5,496 nucleotides of DNA, taken from Caldisericota bacterium. Lineage in GTDB: Bacteria > Bipolaricaulota > Bipolaricaulia > Bipolaricaulales > Bipolaricaulaceae. The stretch spans positions 1 through 5,496 of the forward strand of contig JAADIW010000150.1 in the NCBI GenBank assembly GCA_013151115.1. Direction: 5' to 3'. The notes beneath the pieces were generated by a model. It had not been told where the DNA came from. It saw nothing but the letters and a program-made list of their open reading frames with translations, and did no database searches. How positions within the stretch are numbered: position 1 is the first letter of the stretch; every line of letters begins with the position of its first letter. Shown in pieces: positions 1 through 5,496 of this stretch. The translations under genes and the position numbers were made by a program.

Positions 1-28
1 TCACCTGGAGGAGCACCTGGTCTTCCAT
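1..28 (-). CDS. Start of a second ABC transporter ATPase (DppF/OppF-like), cut by the window edge
   Basis: Only the first nine codons are present, reading MEDQVLLQV from an ATG at 28-26. This resembles the usual opening of DppF/OppF ATPases (a short acidic or polar start, then LLxV before the first beta strand). The start lies 10 nt after the stop of the DppD-like gene, and an AAGGTGG-type ribosome binding site overlaps that stop and sits about 4-5 nt before the ATG. In Dpp/Opp operons DppF normally follows DppD, and the two ATPases work as a heterodimer under the permeases. No ATPase motif is visible in the window, so the identity rests on position, the ribosome binding site and the opening residues. 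The gene should continue to the left. Confidence 0.72.
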
Positions 29-38
29 TTCACCACCT

Positions 39-992
39 TCAGGTGTAGAGGTGACATTTGATTTTACGCCCGTCCTTGTAATCCACCACGGGCGGCTCGC
101 GGTCGCACGCGGAGAACCGCTTGGGGCACCGGGGGGCGAACCGACACCCGGCGGGGGGGTCGATGAGGCTGGGGGGCTGGCCGGGGATGAACTCGAGCTC
201 CTTGTCCACCCGCAGCGTGGGCACGCTGGCCATGAGCTTCTGCGAATAGGGGTGAAGGGGCTCGAGGTAGAAATGCCCCGCCTTCCCCAGCTCCACGATC
301 TGGCCCGCGTACATCACCATCGCGTCCAACGCGAGTTCGCTGGAGGTGGAGATGTCGTGCGTGATGAGGATGTAGGTGAGCTCGAATTCCTCTTTGATGC
401 GCTTCAGGGCGTTCATGATGTTGGCTTGGGTGAGGACGTCCAGCGCCGAGGTGGGCTCGTCGAGGATCACGAGTTTGGGGTTCGTGATCAGCGCCATGGC
501 GATCACCACGCGTTGTCGCATCCCACCCGAGAGCTCGAACGGGTAACGCTCCACGAAGTCCACCGGTACCCCCACGATCTGGAAGGCCTCGATCACCCGG
601 TTGAGCGCTTCTTCCTTGGTGAACCGCCCGTGGATGAACAGGGGCTCCGCCACCTGGTTCCCCACCTTGACCACGGGGTTCAGGGAGTTCATCGCGGCCT
701 GGGCCACATACGAGATCCGTTTCCACCGGACCTCGCGGCGAAACTGTTCGTCGTTCAGGGCCATGGCCTCGATCCCATCGATGTAGACCTTCCCGGTGTA
801 GGTATGGGTGTTGCGGGGGAGGAGCCGGAGGATCGCCTTGGCAAGGGAGCTCTTGCCGCAGCCGGATTCCCCCACGATGACCATGGCCGTGCGGGGGGCG
901 AGCTCGAAGCTGACCCCGTCCACCGCCTGGACGATGCCCTTGGTGGTCCGGAAGTAAAGCCGCAGGTCTTCGACCTTGAGTATCGGTTCCAT
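39..992 (-). CDS. ABC importer ATP-binding protein, DppD/OppD type (317 aa)
   Basis: This cytoplasmic ATPase would power the importer by binding and hydrolysing ATP beneath the two permeases, probably paired with the DppF-like protein encoded next. All nucleotide-binding motifs are present: Walker A GESGCGKSS (residues 41-49), Q-loop Gln98 within YVAQAAMNSLNP, signature LSGGMRQ (154-160), Walker B LVILDEP with Glu179, D-loop SALD (182-185) and switch His212. The C-terminal oligopeptide-transporter extension follows (HPYSQKLMASVP, then CRFAPRCP). It carries four cysteines (283, 289, 296, 313) in the pattern typical of DppD/OppD, proposed in this family to bind an iron-sulfur cluster. The length is normal. 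The ATG at 992-990 is chosen because family homology begins there; it lies 2 nt after the upstream permease stop and has a GAGGGAG site 8 nt before it. In-frame codons further upstream lie inside the permease gene. The substrate is not inferable. Confidence 0.96.
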   Translation of the reverse strand: MEPILKVEDLRLYFRTTKGIVQAVDGVSFELAPRTAMVIVGESGCGKSSLAKAILRLLPRNTHTYTGKVYIDGIEAMALNDEQFRREVRWKRISYVAQAAMNSLNPVVKVGNQVAEPLFIHGRFTKEEALNRVIEAFQIVGVPVDFVERYPFELSGGMRQRVVIAMALITNPKLVILDEPTSALDVLTQANIMNALKRIKEEFELTYILITHDISTSSELALDAMVMYAGQIVELGKAGHFYLEPLHPYSQKLMASVPTLRVDKELEFIPGQPPSLIDPPAGCRFAPRCPKRFSACDREPPVVDYKDGRKIKCHLYT

Positions 993-994
993 CG

Positions 995-2347
995 TCAGAT
1001 CTCCCTCAGCCTGGGGTTGAAGATCCGGTCCAGGGCGTAACCGATCATGGTGAAACCGAACCCGGTGATCATGAGCATGAACGCCGGCTCCAGGACCCAA
1101 TAGTAGTGCCCCTGGAACAGGGCCCCCTTGCCGTAGGCATCGGAGAGGACCTTCCCCCAGGTGGGGAGGACCGGATCGCCGAGGCCCAACACCGCCAACG
1201 CCGCCTCGAGGAACACGTACCCCGGGACCGCGAGGACGAAGGAGGGGACCAGCATGGGGACGATCTTGGGGATCAGGTACCGGAACACGATCCGCAGGTG
1301 CCCGGCGCCGTAGCCACGGGCGGCCTCGATGTAGGGCGCGTGTTTCTCCTGGAGGAAGATCGCGCGATAATTCTTGATGGAGGACTCGATGATGTTCAGG
1401 ATGAGGAGCGTCGCCAGGATGGCCCAGATGCTCTTGGAGAAGAACATCCCCACCATGATCAGGATGGGCAAGGTGGGGATGATCATGCGTATCTCGGTGA
1501 GTCGCTGCACCAGCGAATCAGCCCAGCCGCCGAACCACGCTCCCAGCGCGGCGATGATGATGGAGGTGATCATGGTCCCCAGCGCCGCGGCGAGCCCGAA
1601 GGACAGCGCCACCGGGGTCCCCCACATGAGGGCGATGGTGATGTCGCGGCGGCGGTGATCCGTCCCCGCCAGGCCGTGGACGGTCCCGTAGAGCACGAGT
1701 TCGGTCTCGATCTTGGCCTCGGGCTCGAACAGGAAGGCCGTTATCGTCACCTTGTGCGTCCCCTTCAGTACCCTCGTCGGATCGTTGGGATCGTTGAAGA
1801 AGCCCTCCTCCACCCGTTGATCCCCGAACCGCCTGATCAGCTGCTTATCGAGGGAGATGGGATACCAGAAGGCCCCGCTCGCCGATACCGACTTGATGCT
1901 CATCCGGCCGAACTTTATCTCGCGGCCGTCGGGGGTCACCCAGGTAACGGAGACCAGGGGGCCTTTCTTTTCGAACACGGGCTTGTATACGAGGGCGAGC
2001 TCCGAGGGAGCGACGTCCGCCCGGTAATCGAAGGTGTAGGTGATATATACCTTCCGCGAGGTCTTCCCGAGGGGTTCCTCCCGCACCTCCGCGTCCCCAG
2101 CGGAGGAGAGGATACGGGTCACGGGGAGCCTCTTCGGCGTGAAATAGTTCACCCACGCCGGCTCCGCGTTCACCGGGTTGTAACGCCACATCTCCTCGCC
2201 GCCGCGCCAGAGTCGCACCGCCTCGCCGTAGGGGATGGCGATGACGGTGTAGATGGCGAGGCCCACGATGAAGGAGAGGATGACGAGGCCCACCAACGCG
2301 GCCTTGAACCGGGTGAGCTCGTGCAAGACCCCGAGCAGCCTCTTCAT
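995..2347 (-). CDS. ABC importer permease, DppC/OppC type, with large inserted extracytoplasmic domain (450 aa)
   Basis: This is an inner-membrane permease of the binding-protein-dependent transport family, expected to pair with the DppB-like protein encoded upstream. TM1 lies at about residues 17-38. Residues 40-230 form a soluble, strand-rich domain not seen in standard DppC. The canonical core then begins at GLAGTDHRRRD (226-235), with membrane segments near 239-271, 288-320, 361-390 and 416-440. The EAA loop that contacts the ATPase is visible at 339-367 (YIEAARGYGAGHLRIVFRYL), followed by the family motif LAVLGLGDPVLPTWG (384-398). Typical DppC proteins have about 300 residues, so the excess of about 150 is almost all in the insert. 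The ATG overlaps the DppB stop as ATGA, and a strong GGAGGAGGT site lies 8 nt before it, indicating translational coupling. The DppC assignment is firm; the function of the insert is unknown. Confidence 0.95.
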   Translation of the reverse strand: MKRLLGVLHELTRFKAALVGLVILSFIVGLAIYTVIAIPYGEAVRLWRGGEEMWRYNPVNAEPAWVNYFTPKRLPVTRILSSAGDAEVREEPLGKTSRKVYITYTFDYRADVAPSELALVYKPVFEKKGPLVSVTWVTPDGREIKFGRMSIKSVSASGAFWYPISLDKQLIRRFGDQRVEEGFFNDPNDPTRVLKGTHKVTITAFLFEPEAKIETELVLYGTVHGLAGTDHRRRDITIALMWGTPVALSFGLAAALGTMITSIIIAALGAWFGGWADSLVQRLTEIRMIIPTLPILIMVGMFFSKSIWAILATLLILNIIESSIKNYRAIFLQEKHAPYIEAARGYGAGHLRIVFRYLIPKIVPMLVPSFVLAVPGYVFLEAALAVLGLGDPVLPTWGKVLSDAYGKGALFQGHYYWVLEPAFMLMITGFGFTMIGYALDRIFNPRLREI

Positions 2348-3486
2348 GCCGTGCTACCTCCTCCGACCTTGATCCGCGGGTCCACGATGGCGTAGATGAA
2401 ATCGAGCAGGAATACCGTCACTCCCAATAGATAGGCGTAGATCATCGTGAGTCCCACGATGACCGGCGTGTCGAAGCCGTTTATCGCCGTGATGTACAGC
2501 GACCCCAACCCGGGCCAGTTGAAGACCGATTCGGTGATGATCGCCCCCATCCACGCCGAGATGAGCATCAGCGCGAAGCCGGTGATGATGGGGGGCAACG
2601 TGGGACGCAGGATGTAGCGGCGCTCCAGCGCCCGGCCGGGGACGCCCTTGGCCCGGGCCATCTCCACGTAGTCCTCGCTGGAGTAGATCAGGAAGAAGGT
2701 CCGCCAGCTGTAGACGGCGGCGAAGATCCCCGAGATGAACCACGCCGACAGGGGAAGGATCATGTGCTCTATTACGCTGAGGGCATAGGCCCACATGCTC
2801 TTGGGCGGGGGGATGCTGACGAAGCCCCCGAACGGGAGGAGGCGGAGTTGGGCCGCGAAGATCAGGATGAGGATGATCCCGTAGAACCACGGGGGCGCCG
2901 TGGAGAGGGGCGCGAGCGACACGGACATCCTATCCCATACGCTCCCGTAGCGGCGCGAGAGGATCAGGGCCACGAAGATGGAGGCGAAGAAGACGATGAG
3001 GCTCGCCGTGGTAAACAGGAGGACCGAGTAGGGCAGCCGTTCCTGGATGATAACCCACACCTTCTTCGACCCGCTCGTGCTGTGGATGTGTTCGGCGAAC
3101 CCCAGGTTGAAGACGAGCGCGTCGGCGAGGTATCGGAAGGCCCGGGACTTCCAGAAATACCTGTCGAATCGGATGAAGGGCTTGTCGAGCTCAAGCCGTT
3201 CGATTTCGAGCTGGACCAATTTTTGGATGAGCTCGCGCTTTTCCTCGGAGGTGAGGTGTTGATACGCGGGGTTCATGAACACGGAGGCGCTGACGGTCTC
3301 GTTGATCTGGGCGATCTTGATCTTGTCCACGTAGCCGCCCATGTTGGCGATGATGATGGTGAGGAAGATCCCGGCCACTAACGCTATCCAGACGGCGAAC
3401 CCACGGAACAGGGTATAACGGGCCAAGCGTAAAAGCGATTGTATTTTCCTGCCCTTGGGGCGGACCGATCTGTTCGCTCTCGCCAA
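2344..3486 (-). CDS. ABC importer permease, DppB/OppB type, TTG start (380 aa)
   Basis: This inner-membrane permease would form half of the translocation pore. Six hydrophobic segments are visible, near residues 29-48, 153-176, 196-215, 240-258, 299-320 and 340-364. A roughly 100-residue external loop (49-152) separates TM1 from TM2 and includes a charged helix (79-101). The EAA loop reads YVEMARAKGVPGRALERRYI (273-292) and is followed by the family motif ESVFNWPGLGSL (319-330); the C-terminus has the usual AIVDPRIKVG. The chosen start is TTG at 3486-3484, because AAGGAG lies exactly 7 nt upstream. No in-frame ATG precedes TM1: the first is Met49, after TM1. Frames extended further upstream run through the terminator and into the binding-protein gene, giving an arginine-rich nonsense translation. 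At 380 residues it is somewhat longer than E. coli DppB, mainly in the first external loop. Its TGA stop overlaps the next ATG by 4 nt. Confidence 0.93.
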   Translation of the reverse strand: MARANRSVRPKGRKIQSLLRLARYTLFRGFAVWIALVAGIFLTIIIANMGGYVDKIKIAQINETVSASVFMNPAYQHLTSEEKRELIQKLVQLEIERLELDKPFIRFDRYFWKSRAFRYLADALVFNLGFAEHIHSTSGSKKVWVIIQERLPYSVLLFTTASLIVFFASIFVALILSRRYGSVWDRMSVSLAPLSTAPPWFYGIILILIFAAQLRLLPFGGFVSIPPPKSMWAYALSVIEHMILPLSAWFISGIFAAVYSWRTFFLIYSSEDYVEMARAKGVPGRALERRYILRPTLPPIITGFALMLISAWMGAIITESVFNWPGLGSLYITAINGFDTPVIVGLTMIYAYLLGVTVFLLDFIYAIVDPRIKVGGGSTA

Positions 3487-3493
3487 CTCTCCT

Positions 3494-3499
3494 CTCCTT
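3494..3499 (-). promoter_or_regulatory. Ribosome binding site that fixes the TTG start of the DppB-like permease
   Basis: AAGGAG on the minus strand, within a longer purine run AAGGAGAGGAGAG, ends 7 nt before the TTG at 3486-3484. Spacing and strength are near ideal. No competing in-frame ATG exists before the first membrane helix, so this site decides the start. Confidence 0.85.
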
Positions 3500-3526
3500 G
3501 GGGAAAAGCGGGATTTTACGCACAGG

Positions 3527-3555
3527 ATTATAAAAAAAGGGCCCGGGAAGCTCAA
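3527..3555 (-). promoter_or_regulatory. Candidate sigma70-type promoter embedded in the terminator, driving the permease and ATPase genes
   Basis: On the minus strand, TTGAGC (3555-3550, four of six matches to TTGACA) is followed after exactly 17 nt by a perfect TATAAT (3532-3527). The -35 box consists of the hairpin loop TTGA plus the first two bases of the descending stem. The -10 box uses the last T of the terminator T-run. Transcription would begin near 3520, giving a leader of about 34 nt before the TTG start and leaving the AAGGAG site intact. The match is good, but part of the TATAAT comes free from the T-run, so chance cannot be excluded. Confidence 0.5.
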
Positions 3556-3571
3556 GCTTCCCGGGCCCTTT
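3532..3571 (-). terminator. Strong intrinsic terminator after the binding-protein gene
   Basis: On the minus strand a perfect 16-bp inverted repeat (arms 3571-3556 and 3551-3536) surrounds a 4-nt loop, TTGA. The stem is dominated by GGGCCCGGG. A run of seven T residues (3538-3532) closes the stem and continues past it. The hairpin begins 13 nt after the TAA stop of the binding-protein gene. Read on the plus strand, the right arm is followed by GCG rather than a T-run, so it is directional for minus-strand transcription. It probably limits readthrough into the permease genes or protects the 3' end of the binding-protein mRNA, the usual way to make more binding protein than membrane complex. 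Confidence 0.92.
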
Positions 3572-3584
3572 GCGCCCGCATCCG

Positions 3585-5496
3585 TTACGGCACCGCGATG
3601 AACTCGATGTCCGCGAAGGACGGGATGGCGACGACCTTGGAGGAGACGGCGACCTCCAGCTTCACCGTGCCCTCGGGGAGCTTGGAGGTGATCTCCGGCG
3701 TGAGGACCACGTTCCAGGTGGGCCCGCCGAAGTACTCCGCGGTGCCGAGGGCGACGAGGTTGCCCTCCGCGTCGAAGAGGAGGTACTTCACGAAGTCGAT
3801 CTCCTCCGGCGGATAGGGCTCCTCCTTGTAGGTGATGTTGACCGGGATGACGGCGCCCTTGCCGATCTCGAGGACCTCGGGCGCGCCGATGAAGTCGATG
3901 GACGCGATCTTGGGCTCGGCGAACCGGAGCCACTTGTCCGCCGGGTCGCGGAAGGCCTCGAAGCGCTTGAGGGTCACGGTGCGGGCCAGGGTGTCGACGG
4001 AGTCGATGTAGAAGACGCCGTCGCCCACCCAGAAGTGGCCCTTGGACTTGTACCAGTTGAGGAGGTTCTGGTACCGAGCGATGGCCTCCTCCTTGGAGAT
4101 GTACTTGCCGAGCACGTTGGCGTAGGGGATGTAGCCCTCATCGATGGCCTTCTGGAGGTACTTCTCCAGGATGTCGAGCGTGGGACCGGCGATGTAGCTC
4201 ACCCACTCGACGCCCTTCTTGTCGGCCTTGTCGGCGGAGAAGGCGACCTCACCCGCCGCCTCGGCCAGGATGCCGACGGCGATGGAGTGCCACGGGGCCG
4301 GACCCTGGCTGTAGAAGGCGTCGAGCACCGCGCCGGCCGCGAGCCACTCGGCGTCGAGGTCGATGGAGTCGGTGTAGTACTCGATCACGAGCGGATCCTC
4401 GGACACGATGCGCAGGCCCTTGAAGTACTCGAGCCAGGCCTCGAGGTCGGGCTTCACCGACTCGTCGAAGATCGGGGACTCCTCCTTGCCCCGATCGAAG
4501 CCGAGGATGAAGGGCATGAGGATATCGGCGATGGAGTACTTGGAGCCGTCGTGCCAGGTGTCCTCGAGGAAGGCCGGGTCGTAGTGGACGACCACCTTGG
4601 CCTTGGCGGTGACGCCCTCGGGGAACTTCTCGCCCGCGGTGATGAACCGCTGGTTGGCGGCGTCCCAGTCGACCCAGGCGTCCTCGGGCACCTTGATCTC
4701 ATCCACGAAGTCGAGGCTCACCCAATCGAGGGTCTTCCCCACCGGGAGGCCCTCCTTGACGTAGACCTCGGCCTTCTCGATCCGCTGCGGGTGATAGAGC
4801 CCGGTGAACGGATCCGGCAGCACGAAGGGGTTACCGGTACCGCGGATGGGCATCTGATCGTAGATCCAGTTGGTGCCGGCCACCGGGTTCCACGGCTCGT
4901 TGAACATCTCGCCGATGGCGATCCGGACGGTGCCGCCCTCCTTCGGGTTCCCGGCCTCATCCTTCCAGTGGATGGTGTAGGACCACAGCCACGAACCGTA
5001 GACGCCGCCGGCGAGGTCCACCGCCACGGAGAGGTCCTTGTGGTGGGCGAACATGGGGGCCTCGTTGGTGAGCCAGACGCGCACGGAGTTCTCCATGGCG
5101 TAGTCGAGCGCCTTCTTCATGAGCTCGAGGCGCTCCTCGATGGTGGAATAGTCGTTGTAGGCCAAGCGCTTGAACACCTCGTCGGCCTCGGGCTTCACGT
5201 AGTAGGCCTGCCACAGCGGGAGGCCCAGGCCGCGGTTGGTGTAGAAGAAGTCGAAGTTGCCGCCCTGGTCACGGGAGATCACGGTGCTCACCCAACCGGC
5301 GGTGTAGATGTGGAAGCACCCCTCGGCCGGATCGGTGAAGATCCAGCACTTGGCGAGATCGCGGGAGATCCCGTAGCGGCGGTCCACCGTGAACCCGAGC
5401 TCCTCCAGGAGGCCGGCCACGTAGTCGCCGATCTCCTTGCGCTCGTCCTCGGTGCGGATGAGGAAGATGATCGTGACGGGCTCGCCCTTGTAGTAC
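3585..5496 (-). CDS. ABC importer solute-binding protein, family 5 (SBP_bac_5-like), N-terminus outside window; unusual extended architecture
   Basis: This extracytoplasmic ligand-binding subunit delivers substrate to the permeases. The frame is open from the right edge, so 636 C-terminal residues are present; the GTG at 5420 is internal, because coding continues upstream with YYKGEPVTIIFLIRTEDE. In-window residues 1-175 resemble lobe II and the C-terminal end of a family-5 binding protein (RKEIGDYVAGLLEELGF, then HIYTAGWVS, then the closing TIHWKD). At residues 187-195 the sequence restarts with GGTVRIAIG, the usual opening of mature family-5 proteins, and continues with WHDGS (314-318) and GVFYIDSVD (493-501), all lobe-I landmarks. 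No second lobe II follows. Residues from about 523 form a beta-rich tail ending in IPSFADIEFIAVP, with no C-terminal membrane anchor. A signal peptide or lipobox would lie outside the window. Codons are almost all G/C-ending, suggesting high expression. Family confidence is high; the substrate is unknown. Confidence 0.9.
   Translation of the reverse strand, partial: YYKGEPVTIIFLIRTEDERKEIGDYVAGLLEELGFTVDRRYGISRDLAKCWIFTDPAEGCFHIYTAGWVSTVISRDQGGNFDFFYTNRGLGLPLWQAYYVKPEADEVFKRLAYNDYSTIEERLELMKKALDYAMENSVRVWLTNEAPMFAHHKDLSVAVDLAGGVYGSWLWSYTIHWKDEAGNPKEGGTVRIAIGEMFNEPWNPVAGTNWIYDQMPIRGTGNPFVLPDPFTGLYHPQRIEKAEVYVKEGLPVGKTLDWVSLDFVDEIKVPEDAWVDWDAANQRFITAGEKFPEGVTAKAKVVVHYDPAFLEDTWHDGSKYSIADILMPFILGFDRGKEESPIFDESVKPDLEAWLEYFKGLRIVSEDPLVIEYYTDSIDLDAEWLAAGAVLDAFYSQGPAPWHSIAVGILAEAAGEVAFSADKADKKGVEWVSYIAGPTLDILEKYLQKAIDEGYIPYANVLGKYISKEEAIARYQNLLNWYKSKGHFWVGDGVFYIDSVDTLARTVTLKRFEAFRDPADKWLRFAEPKIASIDFIGAPEVLEIGKGAVIPVNITYKEEPYPPEEIDFVKYLLFDAEGNLVALGTAEYFGGPTWNVVLTPEITSKLPEGTVKLEVAVSSKVVAIPSFADIEFIAVP

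Noticed and set aside
51..1040. Long plus-strand open frame opposite the ATPase
   Set aside because: It is antisense to a gene with all ABC motifs. The translation is rich in His, Gly, Asp and Arg with no recognisable domain, which is usual for shadow frames in GC-rich DNA.
993..1100. Upstream start for the DppD-like ATPase at 1100
   Set aside because: The extra 36 residues lie wholly inside the DppC-like gene and read as low-information His/Arg/Pro-rich sequence. Family homology starts at the ATG at 992, which has its own ribosome binding site.
1106..2395. Long plus-strand open frame opposite the DppC-like permease
   Set aside because: It is the antisense shadow of a clearly coding permease. 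It is low in hydrophobic structure and rich in Asp/His/Gly/Arg, with no ribosome binding site or motif that would support it.
3539..3568. Inverted repeat as a transposon end or attachment site
   Set aside because: It is a compact 16-bp stem with a 4-nt loop and a T-run directly after a stop codon, with no transposase, target duplication or second copy in the window. An intrinsic terminator explains it fully.
3536..3574. Hairpin as a bidirectional terminator
   Set aside because: On the plus strand the right arm is followed by only three T residues, all within the stem, then GCG. There is also no plus-strand gene for it to terminate.
3487..3933. N-terminal extension of the DppB-like permease up to 3933
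   Set aside because: It would overlap the binding-protein gene in another frame, read through the terminator hairpin and give an arginine/histidine-rich translation with no permease similarity. The TTG at 3486 has a proper ribosome binding site.
5418..5420. GTG as the start of the binding-protein gene
   Set aside because: The frame continues upstream to the window edge with convincing family-5 lobe-II sequence (GEPVTIIFLIRTEDE), so the GTG is an internal valine and the gene is cut by the window.

Overview
The window holds part of one operon, entirely on the minus strand, for an ABC importer of the peptide/nickel/oligosaccharide class (Dpp/Opp family). In transcription order, from right to left, it contains: an oversized solute-binding protein missing its N-terminus (5496-3585); a strong hairpin terminator fused to a candidate promoter (about 3571-3527); a DppB-type permease starting at TTG (3486-2344); a DppC-type permease with a very large extra domain (2347-995); a DppD-type ATPase (992-39); and the first nine codons of what should be the partner DppF-type ATPase (28-1). 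The plus strand carries only shadow reading frames. No RNA gene, mobile element, CRISPR array or tandem repeat was seen.

The organism looks bacterial: it has clear Shine-Dalgarno sites, an intrinsic terminator with a T-run, and a perfect TATAAT box. The DNA is GC-rich. The architecture (a DppC with an inserted domain of about 190 residues and a binding protein with a C-terminal beta-rich extension) recalls deep-branching or thermophile-related lineages such as Chloroflexota or Bipolaricaulota. That placement is an impression from memory, not a result.

How the parts would work together: the binding protein captures the ligand outside the membrane. The two permeases form the membrane pore, and their EAA loops dock onto the ATPase pair. 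DppD and DppF hydrolyse ATP to drive uptake. The permease and ATPase genes are tightly coupled (ATGA overlap, then 2-nt and 10-nt gaps). The binding-protein gene is separated from them by the terminator. The substrate cannot be read from the sequence; members of this family import peptides, nickel, or, in several thermophiles, oligosaccharides.

The most interesting points are three. First, the terminator hairpin appears to carry a promoter, with the loop TTGA beginning the -35 box and the T-run leading into TATAAT at 17-nt spacing. Second, the binding protein reads as the end of one family-5 binding protein, followed by a second lobe-I-like module and a beta-rich tail. Third, the permeases carry enlarged external loops that may match that oversized binding protein.
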